Shown piece after piece: positions 16,657 through 25,850 of a stretch of 64,000 bases of DNA (positions are counted from its first letter, which is position 1; each line of letters opens with the position of its first letter). The position numbers and the translations under genes are program-made. Source of the stretch: Vibrio fluvialis. GTDB taxonomy: Bacteria; Pseudomonadota; Gammaproteobacteria; Enterobacterales; Vibrionaceae. Where the stretch lies: the NCBI RefSeq assembly GCF_900460245.1, contig NZ_UHIP01000001.1, positions 2,542,001-2,606,000 of the forward strand. The letters run 5' to 3'. The notes under the pieces are model-generated. The model was not told the DNA's origin. It saw nothing but the letters and a program-made list of their open reading frames with translations, and did not search any database.

Positions 16657-18261
16657 ATGGCTGTTATTTACCCCCCTTTTTTACCCGAAAAATGCCCTTC
16701 CTCAGAAGAAAAGGTAAGAGCTTCACTTACGAATGTTGATGGCATTACGATCCTTCATTCAGTTTGCTGGCAATCAAAAAGGAACAACCGTCAAGGAGAT
16801 GGAGAAGCTGACTTCATTGTCCTAATTCCGAAAGAAGGTATTCTAATACTTGAAGTTAAGGGGGGTGATATTGAAATTGAAAACGGGACTTGGTATTCAA
16901 CTGATAGATTTCAATCAAAACACAGAATCAAAGATCCCTTTGTTCAAGTTAAAGACTCAAAGTATGCCTTACTTAACTACCTGACCCATGAAGACAAAAA
17001 GTTAAAAGCAATCCCTATAATGCATGCAGTTGTATTTCCAGATATTTCTGTCAGTCAATCGCTGTCGATGAACTCACCAAAAGAGTTAATCATAGATAGA
17101 GAAGATTTAAACAATATTGAAAACGTTATAGAAAGGGTTACTGGGCATTGGGGATATAATCACAAATTTCCAGACAGCTATTTAAACGACGTTTGCGTCC
17201 TATTAGCCCCTACACGATACGTCCAGAGGCTAATTTCAGACGATATAGACGAAACAGAAAGAGGCATCATCGAATTAACCCGCGAACAAATGAAAGTTTT
17301 GGAATCCTTGAAACGAGCGAAACAAGCTATCATTTATGGAGGTGCTGGCACTGGAAAGACGGTGTTAGCGATTGAAAAAGCAAGACAACTAGATAAATTA
17401 AAGTTTAAGACTTTATTAATTTGTTACAACAAGCTATTGAAAGAGAAAGTAAGTAGTTTATTAGCCAGCTCGACGATAACTGTAGAAACATATCATTCCC
17501 TTACCTTGAAAGAGGCGCAGAAAGCTAACCTGGATATACCAAATCATTTGGATTCTGAATGGTATGAATCTCAAGCTGGGCAATTATTCAAACACGCCGC
17601 GAATATTAATAAAACAAACTATGATGTGATTATTATTGATGAAGCACAGGACTTTTCTTATGAATGGATAATATCATTACGAGAACGCCTGTCACAGCAC
17701 GGTACTTTCTACATATTCGCGGATTCTCACCAAGATTTATATAAGAGAGACTGGCAAGAACCAGAAGGGGTAAGCCCGTACGAATTACTCCAAAACTGCA
17801 GAAATACAACCCCAATAGCCACCACAGTAGCCGCCATCTACCAAGAAAAAGTGATTGTAAGCGGGTTGCAAGGACCTACTCCGCAGTTTGTTGAATCTAA
17901 TACAATAGGTGAGTCTTTAGATTTTGTTTCAACAATTGTTGAGCACCTAATTTCGGAAAAAGTCGATCGAGAACACATAAGTGTTCTAAGCAACACAAGT
18001 CAATTTATAAAAGACCTCAAAACCCAGTGCGTTGGAGAGTACGTCTTTTCTAGCTATGATAAATTTGGCATTTGTGCGGAGACTATTCGTCGATTCAAAG
18101 GGTTAGAAAACCACGTAGTTATTGTTGTAATTGACGACAATGAAACTAATGAAACTGATGATTCAATACAATCACTATGTTACGTAGGCATGAGCCGCGC
18201 AAAGTCGGCTCTATACCTAGTTTCATCCAAAAGAGTAAAAGACAAACTCAATTGGCAATAA
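16657..18261 (+). CDS. NERD-nuclease / UvrD-type SF1 helicase fusion
   Basis: The 534-residue protein has an N-terminal NERD domain (about residues 12-130) with a PD-(D/E)xK-like core: GEADFIVL with Asp52, LILEVKGG with Glu66 and Lys68, and QVKDSKYAL. A superfamily 1 helicase follows, with Walker A GGAGTGKT (about residues 228-235), Walker B IIIDEAQDF (about 325-333), and C-terminal FKGLENHVVIVV and YVGMSRAKSALYLV motifs. Such fusions are predicted to unwind and cut DNA and are frequent in defence islands. It follows the methyltransferase by 19 bp and converges on drmB with only 9 bp between stop codons. It is not a canonical DISARM subunit, and might supply the nuclease function assigned elsewhere to DrmC. 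Confidence 0.85.
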   Translation: MAVIYPPFLPEKCPSSEEKVRASLTNVDGITILHSVCWQSKRNNRQGDGEADFIVLIPKEGILILEVKGGDIEIENGTWYSTDRFQSKHRIKDPFVQVKDSKYALLNYLTHEDKKLKAIPIMHAVVFPDISVSQSLSMNSPKELIIDREDLNNIENVIERVTGHWGYNHKFPDSYLNDVCVLLAPTRYVQRLISDDIDETERGIIELTREQMKVLESLKRAKQAIIYGGAGTGKTVLAIEKARQLDKLKFKTLLICYNKLLKEKVSSLLASSTITVETYHSLTLKEAQKANLDIPNHLDSEWYESQAGQLFKHAANINKTNYDVIIIDEAQDFSYEWIISLRERLSQHGTFYIFADSHQDLYKRDWQEPEGVSPYELLQNCRNTTPIATTVAAIYQEKVIVSGLQGPTPQFVESNTIGESLDFVSTIVEHLISEKVDREHISVLSNTSQFIKDLKTQCVGEYVFSSYDKFGICAETIRRFKGLENHVVIVVIDDNETNETDDSIQSLCYVGMSRAKSALYLVSSKRVKDKLNWQ

Positions 18262-18270
18262 ACTCCCCGG

Positions 18271-19971
18271 CTATCGTAAGTAACCTTTTCGACCAAAAAG
18301 GGTTTTGCGACTTAAGTTCATATTGAAGTGCCTGCACGAAGGCTCCCCGAGGTGTAAACATCCCATACAGGCGCCTCCTGAATCGTGACACGCAGGATCC
18401 ATTGCACACCGATGATCTTCATATAAGACAGCATCTAACAGTTTATGCAGCTCTGTTTCAAACACGGCTTGCAGCCCCCCTAGAACAAAGTCTCCTTTGG
18501 CAGCGCCGTATATAAAAAAGCCTAAGTGATAAGGTAATAAAAGCTCAGATAGCCCATTTCTATCAATACCTGAAAAAACCGAAGCTACCCGAATAAATCG
18601 ATGGGCATACGAATGAATAAGCTTTTGAAGGACATCAACGAGACTCTGTTCACCTCCGGTACCATCGTACTTATTAATGGCTTCTAATATATTTTGACGA
18701 CTAGATTTTTCATCCTGCCCTTGGATGATATTAAAACCTTCGCCTTGTAGCCAAGCGATGACCCGATTCGGCTCCAACTGAACATATAAAGCTTCTGTTT
18801 GAGCTAAGTCTGAGTAGATAGTATAACCTTTCGAACCCTTAGACTTGAAAGGGGTTAATTTATCCTCACCTGGCTTATGCCCTCCTCGTGTATACCCGTA
18901 CTGTGCTGTCAATACGGGGAACTTATCTATCAGCTCAACACTCTTCAGGCCCGCTTTTGACAGGCTAGACAAATAGTCACTTTGATAAACTTTAGTAAAG
19001 CGAGAATCTCCTTGTACCGATGCAATAAGATCTTTTATCTGTACCCTAGAATCCAATGTTGCAAGCGCTAAAATAACAGCCTGAGCTTCAGCTTCCTCTT
19101 GGTGTTCTCGAACAAGTCTCAAATTAGGAACTGAATCAAACTCATCTGAAGTACCAGCAGCTTGGAGCATTTTATCAATAACATCGTCAGGCAACCCTTG
19201 ACTTTGCAGGGTTCTGCGCAAGGACTCTGAACTAGACTTCACTTGTTCAATATTATCTTCCTCCATACCACTTAGCACCCATGAAAGTGCTCGAGGAGGC
19301 CCCCCTGCTTCAGTTAAAACTCTAATCTTTTCTTTATCTGGCGGGTTTACAATCACAACACTATGAGGTGTATATACAGAGGATGCTCGATGCGGAAGAA
19401 ACTTCAAATTACCTTTTCCGCACTCGCAACTCACGTTACCGAACCCTTTCCGCAATGGCGAGTTACAAACTGGACAATCGAACACGATTTCAGCAGCAGA
19501 CGCTGTACCAGGAAAATTTACTCGGACTTGTTTATGCTCTTTGCACTTGGGGATGTACGGCTCACGAAGAGCACCACATTCATCGTGATACCCAACAAAA
19601 TAAAGGTTACTTTTACCTATATCTTTGCCGCATGGGCATTGAGCACCGGGTTCACTATGAACTCGAAAGCAGCTTCTGCACACCCAAGACTTATTGGGGA
19701 ATGGTTCAATTTTCACTCCATTATCTTCGTCAATCGTCACAACTTGTATTGGAAACCCCTTCCTCAAGTTTGCCACAAAATCCCCGTCCTTTCCCGATGC
19801 TTCCCAAGCGCCAGCGTGTCTAATTATCGCCCGCTTTATTGAGGCGACATCTATATCATTCCTTGAAAAATAAACCCAATCTTTGACCTTCCATACTCGG
19901 CCTTTTAAATCGACAGTTTGCTCAGGCAAAAAACCAAACAACACTTGTGAAACACTTCTATATTCAACCAT
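18271..19971 (-). CDS. drmB: DrmB-like DUF1998 (MZB domain) protein
   Basis: This 566-residue protein is probably the partner of the DrmA-like helicase. The N-terminal third contains several zinc-ribbon-like Cys pairs (CRSC...CPCG, HDECG...CKEH, CPVC...CECG, about residues 95-205). The C-terminus has the DUF1998/MZB cysteine cluster CAMDPACHDSGGACMGCLHLG followed by SCRHFN (about residues 515-550). In DISARM, DrmA and DrmB form a DNA-engaging complex that blocks incoming phage DNA. The start codon overlaps the drmA stop (TAATG), which shows translational coupling. Base composition is AT-rich compared with the tns genes. Confidence 0.8.
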   Translation of the reverse strand: MVEYRSVSQVLFGFLPEQTVDLKGRVWKVKDWVYFSRNDIDVASIKRAIIRHAGAWEASGKDGDFVANLRKGFPIQVVTIDEDNGVKIEPFPNKSWVCRSCFRVHSEPGAQCPCGKDIGKSNLYFVGYHDECGALREPYIPKCKEHKQVRVNFPGTASAAEIVFDCPVCNSPLRKGFGNVSCECGKGNLKFLPHRASSVYTPHSVVIVNPPDKEKIRVLTEAGGPPRALSWVLSGMEEDNIEQVKSSSESLRRTLQSQGLPDDVIDKMLQAAGTSDEFDSVPNLRLVREHQEEAEAQAVILALATLDSRVQIKDLIASVQGDSRFTKVYQSDYLSSLSKAGLKSVELIDKFPVLTAQYGYTRGGHKPGEDKLTPFKSKGSKGYTIYSDLAQTEALYVQLEPNRVIAWLQGEGFNIIQGQDEKSSRQNILEAINKYDGTGGEQSLVDVLQKLIHSYAHRFIRVASVFSGIDRNGLSELLLPYHLGFFIYGAAKGDFVLGGLQAVFETELHKLLDAVLYEDHRCAMDPACHDSGGACMGCLHLGEPSCRHFNMNLSRKTLFGRKGYLR

Positions 19972-22900
19972 TATTTTTTCCTCCCTGAATTCTTCATAAC
20001 AAATGCTCTAATAGGTACTTGTTTTTCAACATCACGTAAAGATCTCATAGGAGGTCTTTCCGTAGGAGAAAGCTCAGAAGGGAAAATTGCACTATTTGGG
20101 GGTTCTTTTATATTGGACTCGAATCCCTCTATCCACTCTTCAATATCAGCTCGAATGTGGCTATCTAAATCTCCCTCTAACTCCAGAGCCTGAATTAGTT
20201 TTCTAGCCTCTTTACCACTATCGAAATTGCCATTGTTATAGTATTCCCTCAATGCCTTTACAGTAGTTAATGGGATCTCTGAGTCATATTCATGAATCAT
20301 GATCAACCTTGCTAGAAGTAAGCCTGAGATAGTCCTATTCAATACTTGTCGACTACGTTTGCTTATTGGAACAGGATCCACGAATCGATCGCCTTGTGAG
20401 ACAAATTGGCTAAAAGAGCGGTAAATACCCGCATCTCTTTCCCGACCGATTTTGTGCACAACAAAAACCAAACTAGGATATCTACGCCCCACCCGAGCTG
20501 TAGCTTGTATAAACTCAGCTGTAGACAGGGGAATTCCCAGCATTACCATAATATTCAATCTATCAATATCAACACCGTGTGACATCATGGAAGAAGCAGC
20601 GATTATGTGTAACCGTTCATCGAACTCGCTTTCAGGGTTATCCAACCGATTTAAGATATTACTTACTTCCTTAAACTCCGTCTTTCCCGTTAATGATGCA
20701 ATGTTAATTTTTCCATGCACTTCGGAAAGCTGGGTCTCTGCTGAACGAGTGACAGCTTCAAGGTCTCTTATAGTATTTCCATAAACGACATTAGTTCCAT
20801 ACAGAGACACTAGCTCTTCTGAGAAGTGTATAGGAATACCTATTTCACTACATGTTTCCTGAGGATGTTCCTGCAACCGCCTAATCGACTTTTGCAACTC
20901 AGCTAATAACCTATCTACCGTATACTCAATAGTGACTCCTTTAGGCGCTATAGCTATAAACTCTCTCATTTTATCTGTGGAATCAGCAGTCCAAAAACCG
21001 GCACCTTCCTTTGGAGGGGGTACAGGAAAAACCCTTCCTTTTCTGCGATACAAAACATCAACCTGTTTTTCATAACCAGTCAATGTTGCCGATGAAGCAA
21101 GGATTTTCGGTTTTCTATCGCAAAGCTCTTCCTCAAGGGAATCGAAAATAGCCTCATAATGAGCATCAACAGCCCCAAGACTATCTCGAAGCAAGTGAAG
21201 CTCGTCTTGTAACCTGAACGAGGGCCCAAACCGCTTTACATCCATTCCCAGGTCACACACCTCACCTTTACAGCCAGGAACCAAACATCCATTAGGCTTT
21301 TGACTTCTTCGGGAATATGTATAGCCATGACCTTTGGAGCATTTTCCTTTGGGAGCCCCCAACAGTCCCCTCATTGCAGTCTGCATAGATACGGATGCTG
21401 CTTTATCAAGTGTGCCAACGACAACTGTTGGAAGAAATCTATATATTTCATCGTCAACAACATATATCGGCAGGGGCTCTCCTTGGGTTATACAAGATGC
21501 GCTTGTGCACTTGTGGTATAAACGCCAACTTGCTCTATCGAAGTCCATTTCAATTGTTTTGTCATGACAATACGGGCAGGAATCTAGCACTTGATACTTT
21601 GAAGGCATCCCTGGATCATCTATATCCGGCTGCCCTGGCTCCGCATCTACAGGGATCGAATTAGGAGTAGCTCCATTACCAACAAAGAACCCTAGAGAAA
21701 ATCTAGCTCCTTGGATATTATGTTTTTTTCTGACTATATCAGCAGCAGCTATTGCATTAGCAAAACGCTGAGTTTGTTGTAGAGAAAGCATTCTCAAAGG
21801 AAATCGGCTCCATGCCGTGATTCCTGAGCTTTTACCAGTAAGGCGATCGTAAATTGAAGCAGTTATCAAAAGCCCGAGGTAAGTTTCTGTTTTCCCTCCC
21901 CCTGTAGCAAACCACACCACATCTGCAATGTCCGCCTCATCTTTTTGATCAACAATTGAACCTAAATTTGCGAGCAAGAAGCCAAACTGGAAGCTTCTCC
22001 ATGAGGTATACTTGCCATTAGAACTTAAACTCATCGCTTCATTCATGCAGGTAAAAGCTGTAAATAACTCGCTGTTTGTTTCAAGGAGCTTAATGCCGTT
22101 TTTAATCCTGTCACACTCTTCGTCAAATTGTCGCGAAGAATCTAGAGCGCTATTTAACGCCTCTTCTGACCATTGCTCTTCTTTAGACCTCGCCCTTAAG
22201 GCATGCTCTGACCAATTTTCATTACCCCAACTAATTAGATATTCTAGTAAAAGATTGGATGACTTAATTGGATCTTCAGACAGAAGCATGAAATCGAATG
22301 AGGGGGGAGACCCACTGACATTCCAGTACTTAGGTCGGAACCTGTCTACCGAAATAGCATCTTCAGTTTGAAAAGCCCCATCACTCCCCAAGACAATCCC
22401 ACAATTTATACCGTATGCTGGTACCTTCCGATCATAGCGAAAGGAATCCTCTAAAGCGGACAAGAGGTAAGGTTTAGTAACGAGGCCCTTAATAGACATT
22501 TCACATTGATAAAAACGAGTATCCGATAATTCTGAGCATTCTTTTGGTGAGGTGTTAACCAGCGTAATAAACAGCTCAAAATCTGAGTACTGATCTTGTC
22601 CAATTTCAACTTCTATTGCAGCGGATAAGCCCTTTGTCCCAATAACTCTAGTAATTTCACTGGAGAGCTCATCCTCTAACAGTCTACTTTTGCCAAGTTC
22701 ACTCTTAATTGATATTTCGCGGGAAACTTTTACCTGTTCAGATTTAATCCAGTGAGAACTACCTTTCATTTTTAACCAAACATGAAACCCAACATTTAAT
22801 TCTAGTTTCCATTTTTCTTCGTTAGGGCCTCCAGGTTTCAACTTTATACCAAAAGCACAAGGCTCTAGCCGTTCACCTTTTTCCCCCCAGTCGCTTTCTT

Positions 22901-23048
22901 TGACTGCCTGCTCAGACTGTATCCTCCCCAACCAATATTTTCCTGATGGTTTAACAGCTATTGAACTATCGCAATCACCTCGACCAACCTGTGTCATTCG
23001 CTGACCCAGCCAAGTTACAAACTTTTCTTGAGCATCCTGTATATTCAT
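19971..23048 (-). CDS. drmA: DrmA-like superfamily 2 helicase
   Basis: This 1025-residue protein has an N-terminal domain of about 330 residues without a recognised motif, then an SF2 helicase core. Walker A is FATGGGKTE (about residue 380), there is a long insert with Cys pairs (CPYCHDKT, CTSASC) between motifs Ia and II, and motif II is DELH (about 616). Motif III is SSATLTG, and the C-terminal motifs include MSHGVDIDRLNIMVMLG and QATARVGRRYPSLV. The large insert and DELH box fit DrmA. It is translationally coupled to drmB and lies 16 bp after the sigma-factor gene. In DISARM, DrmA-DrmB binds DNA ends and restricts phage entry. Relatives in other helicase-DUF1998 pairs are possible. Confidence 0.82.
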   Translation of the reverse strand: MNIQDAQEKFVTWLGQRMTQVGRGDCDSSIAVKPSGKYWLGRIQSEQAVKESDWGEKGERLEPCAFGIKLKPGGPNEEKWKLELNVGFHVWLKMKGSSHWIKSEQVKVSREISIKSELGKSRLLEDELSSEITRVIGTKGLSAAIEVEIGQDQYSDFELFITLVNTSPKECSELSDTRFYQCEMSIKGLVTKPYLLSALEDSFRYDRKVPAYGINCGIVLGSDGAFQTEDAISVDRFRPKYWNVSGSPPSFDFMLLSEDPIKSSNLLLEYLISWGNENWSEHALRARSKEEQWSEEALNSALDSSRQFDEECDRIKNGIKLLETNSELFTAFTCMNEAMSLSSNGKYTSWRSFQFGFLLANLGSIVDQKDEADIADVVWFATGGGKTETYLGLLITASIYDRLTGKSSGITAWSRFPLRMLSLQQTQRFANAIAAADIVRKKHNIQGARFSLGFFVGNGATPNSIPVDAEPGQPDIDDPGMPSKYQVLDSCPYCHDKTIEMDFDRASWRLYHKCTSASCITQGEPLPIYVVDDEIYRFLPTVVVGTLDKAASVSMQTAMRGLLGAPKGKCSKGHGYTYSRRSQKPNGCLVPGCKGEVCDLGMDVKRFGPSFRLQDELHLLRDSLGAVDAHYEAIFDSLEEELCDRKPKILASSATLTGYEKQVDVLYRRKGRVFPVPPPKEGAGFWTADSTDKMREFIAIAPKGVTIEYTVDRLLAELQKSIRRLQEHPQETCSEIGIPIHFSEELVSLYGTNVVYGNTIRDLEAVTRSAETQLSEVHGKINIASLTGKTEFKEVSNILNRLDNPESEFDERLHIIAASSMMSHGVDIDRLNIMVMLGIPLSTAEFIQATARVGRRYPSLVFVVHKIGRERDAGIYRSFSQFVSQGDRFVDPVPISKRSRQVLNRTISGLLLARLIMIHEYDSEIPLTTVKALREYYNNGNFDSGKEARKLIQALELEGDLDSHIRADIEEWIEGFESNIKEPPNSAIFPSELSPTERPPMRSLRDVEKQVPIRAFVMKNSGRKK

Positions 23049-23064
23049 TTAATTTCCGTTTGTA

Positions 23065-24192
23065 TTAATCGTCTAAAAAGTTTTCTTGTAAGACAGAAGC
23101 ACTACTTGGCCGTCTTAGCTTTTTCAATGCCTCAGCTTCAATTTGCCGTATCCGCTCCCTAGTTACTCCGAACATTTCTCCTATATATTCCAATGTCCTT
23201 TCTTCTTGGTTGTCGGACAACCCAAACCTATGCGCAAGCACCTCTATTTCTCTATCTTTCAAAATCGCTAAGTGCTCTTTTATTCCGGCTGTTAATTCCT
23301 GTGAATTAATCTCGTCTTCAGGGGACGGTATATCCGCAACTAAAAAATCCTTCAGTGAATATTCCCCATCATGCTTTAATTCGTCTAAGGAACTCGGTTG
23401 TATAGCAGAAATAGCCCAACAAAAGTGCACCTCTTCAACGCTCCAATTTAATTCTTCTGCAACTTCATAAGGTTTTGGTGATTTGCCGTTTTTTATAGCT
23501 GAAAGTGCAGAGACGGCTTTTTTAAATAACTGCACCTTATTGTGCATATGAACCGGCACGCGAATTGTTAGTCCTTTATCAACAATTGCTCTTTCAATTG
23601 CTTGTTTTATCCACCACACCGCATATGTAGAAAACTTAAACCCCAAATCTGGATCAAATTTTTCAACAGCTCGACTTAATCCTATGATCCCTTCTTGGAA
23701 TAAGTCCTCTACCGTAAGATCTGCACTAACACTGAAGTATGATACGACTTTTCTAACCAGCCTTAAGTTAGCTAAGACCATAGCTTCCTTAGCCTTTCGT
23801 CCATTTTCAACAATTATGTTTAAGTGCTTATGTGTAATTATATCATCACAAGAATGACTATCTTGAACTTGCATAGCCAACTTTATTGTACGGCCTAACT
23901 TCACCTCATCTTCTTTTGTTAATAAGTTATATCTATTTATAAAGCTAAAATTTGAAGATGATCCCGCTTCAACCGTCTCATCAATGAGCTCAATATCATC
24001 GTCATTCAATTCCCCCCATTCGACAGGAATTCCTTGTGACATAAGCTCTTCGATAACATTGCTGCTTTCATCGACTGACAATTCCCGCTTTACAAATATT
24101 TTTGTTAGAGCTTCTTGAGATAGCTTTTCTCCTGTTCGCTCATAGTCACCAACTAAATCTCGTATGGTTTTCTCAACTATTTCATTTTTCAT
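23065..24192 (-). CDS. Transposon-borne sigma-70 family sigma factor
   Basis: This 375-residue protein has the full architecture of a primary-type sigma. It has an N-terminal region resembling sigma 1.1 (about residues 1-75), region 1.2 (SFINRYNLLTKEDEVKLGR), region 2 (ANLRLVRKVVSYFSVSADLTVEDLFQEG and FSTYAVWWIKQAIERAI), region 3, and region 4.2 ([25 protein letters not shown]). The -35-contacting R, E and Q of region 4.2 are kept as in RpoD. At the position of sigma-70 Thr440, which helps read -12, it has Glu, as RpoS does. ATG 24192 is chosen for its AGGG ribosome binding site. It lies 50 bp after tnsE and 16 bp before drmA. It probably drives transcription of the defence genes. Confidence 0.88.
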   Translation of the reverse strand: MKNEIVEKTIRDLVGDYERTGEKLSQEALTKIFVKRELSVDESSNVIEELMSQGIPVEWGELNDDDIELIDETVEAGSSSNFSFINRYNLLTKEDEVKLGRTIKLAMQVQDSHSCDDIITHKHLNIIVENGRKAKEAMVLANLRLVRKVVSYFSVSADLTVEDLFQEGIIGLSRAVEKFDPDLGFKFSTYAVWWIKQAIERAIVDKGLTIRVPVHMHNKVQLFKKAVSALSAIKNGKSPKPYEVAEELNWSVEEVHFCWAISAIQPSSLDELKHDGEYSLKDFLVADIPSPEDEINSQELTAGIKEHLAILKDREIEVLAHRFGLSDNQEERTLEYIGEMFGVTRERIRQIEAEALKKLRRPSSASVLQENFLDD

Positions 24193-24242
24193 TAATTTCC
24201 CTATTACCAACCGATTCGCTGAGTAAAACAAATCCACTTAAA

Positions 24243-25850
24243 TTACGATTTTAGCCGTTCACTCATTCTTTGAGTCCATTTATCAATATCCTCTCCTGTC
24301 AACGCCCCGCCTTGTTTCGACTTCTGATGCGGCACCCAAAAGTGGTTATCCGCGCCGACTAGTTTGTCCAAATGCTCTTTCGGCCAAGAAAGGGACGCCT
24401 TTAGCAGCTGTTTTTCGATCTCGTATAGGTGAGGCTCGATATCTCTGATTGCGCAGGCACGAATCACTCTGGTCGACAAGGCCTTGGCAGCATCCGAGGT
24501 ATCGACTTCCAACAGGTAGTACCCGGTAGTGTCGGCAGTAACATGGGCGACGGACATGCATCTGGGTTCACCATCCGGTTCCACCACATGCTTTTTGCAT
24601 TTACCGATAACCGGCAGCTTTCTGAGTTTGTATATGACAATCCGGCAGCCATGCGTCTCCTCAAGCAGTTCGAGCATTTTGAAGTAGCTGGCGAATTTGT
24701 TCAGATACAGGTGGGCGTCGTCGGTTTGGTCGTTCATGTTGTCCCAATCGGCACTAGGCAGGTCGCCGCCAGGCCCCTGTTCTTCGGTACTGACGTCGCT
24801 TGAGGCTTCGCCCGGTTCGTCATCGTCCTTGCGGCCCCGGCCCGTCAGCTTTTTCTTTTCGCAGATCTTGGACGTTTCTATCGCGCGGTCGAATTCGAAT
24901 TCCGTCGCATACCCTTCCAGCGCAACCGGCTTGTTTTCGCGGCTTCCCTCTGCAGCGTCGTCCACCTTGTGTCCGGGCGGCCGGTTTGCGCCCGAGCCGT
25001 TACCCAGGCCGTTGCCGCTTACCTTGGTATAGAAACTGGGATGGTAGAAGACGACGCGTTCGGGAACATTCATAGGTATATATCTTAATCCTATGATTTC
25101 GTGAACGAGCATGGTTTGGCTGTCTGCATCGATATACCCCTTCACTCTCATTCTTGCATCCTCCAATGCAGGAGGGTCGAATCGAAAGCTCCAGCGCCTG
25201 TACTGTCCCACATCGTATCCGTGATTCAGCTGGTAGGCGCCTATGCTGTCGTAGGAGCGTCTGGCCTCGGGATCCATCAATATCCAGGCGAACAGTCTTC
25301 GAAAGCCATAGTCGCTAAAAAGCTCTTTATTGCCTGAGAAGCTGTCCAATACGTTGATGATGGTTCTATCGCTTTCTTCGTCGTACTCTGGGCTGTATTC
25401 GATATTCAGCAGGTCGTGCTCCAGGGCCGTTCTAGCCAGGTAGCCATTTTTAAAGAAGAGCATTCTCGCCAGCTCGAACTGGGGAAGGTAAACCGTGGTG
25501 CCGTCGGCCAGAGAAAACACAAAGCAATATTCTCCAGCCTCGCTTTTTGCAAGCCGGTCGCGGGCAGGGCAATCACAAATCCGCTCAACAGACCATTCGC
25601 GAGTCGTAGATATGACAAAGCTCTTTTCCGAAGACTCCTTGAAGTAGTAGTCGTAAGTCGGGTTTATTTTCCGTTTTCGCACCAGGACAGGTGCATTCGA
25701 CAGGGTGGTTGAATCTTTTCCATTATCCCCTTTGGGATGAATACTAAGATTGATGCCCCACTGGATAGCGCCCTTTTTGCGATATAGGTTTCCGATACCG
25801 TTGATCCAGGTATCGTCTTTAAATCCTTTGAGTTGGATACTTCCGTTCAA
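24243..25850 (-). CDS. tnsE: Transposition protein TnsE
   Basis: TnsE activates the Tn7 pathway that targets conjugating plasmids and replicating DNA by recognising 3'-recessed ends and the sliding clamp. The protein is about 535 residues (Tn7 TnsE is 538) and begins NGSIQLKGFKDDTWINGIGNLYRKKGAIQWGI. The C-terminal half includes GCRIVIYKLRKLPVIGKCKKH. The middle carries a low-complexity Gly/Asn/Asp-rich stretch. The start is a TTG overlapping the tnsD stop codon (TTGA). The open frame extends to 25919 within tnsD, but that part is not TnsE-like. TnsE gives the element a route onto plasmids besides attTn7. Confidence 0.9.
   Translation of the reverse strand: MNGSIQLKGFKDDTWINGIGNLYRKKGAIQWGINLSIHPKGDNGKDSTTLSNAPVLVRKRKINPTYDYYFKESSEKSFVISTTREWSVERICDCPARDRLAKSEAGEYCFVFSLADGTTVYLPQFELARMLFFKNGYLARTALEHDLLNIEYSPEYDEESDRTIINVLDSFSGNKELFSDYGFRRLFAWILMDPEARRSYDSIGAYQLNHGYDVGQYRRWSFRFDPPALEDARMRVKGYIDADSQTMLVHEIIGLRYIPMNVPERVVFYHPSFYTKVSGNGLGNGSGANRPPGHKVDDAAEGSRENKPVALEGYATEFEFDRAIETSKICEKKKLTGRGRKDDDEPGEASSDVSTEEQGPGGDLPSADWDNMNDQTDDAHLYLNKFASYFKMLELLEETHGCRIVIYKLRKLPVIGKCKKHVVEPDGEPRCMSVAHVTADTTGYYLLEVDTSDAAKALSTRVIRACAIRDIEPHLYEIEKQLLKASLSWPKEHLDKLVGADNHFWVPHQKSKQGGALTGEDIDKWTQRMSERLKS

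Noticed and set aside
23730..23750. AGTATGATACG word resembling a TnsB repeat inside the sigma gene
   Set aside because: It lies in a conserved coding region (sigma region 2), lacks the following CTTTA, and has no partner copies nearby.
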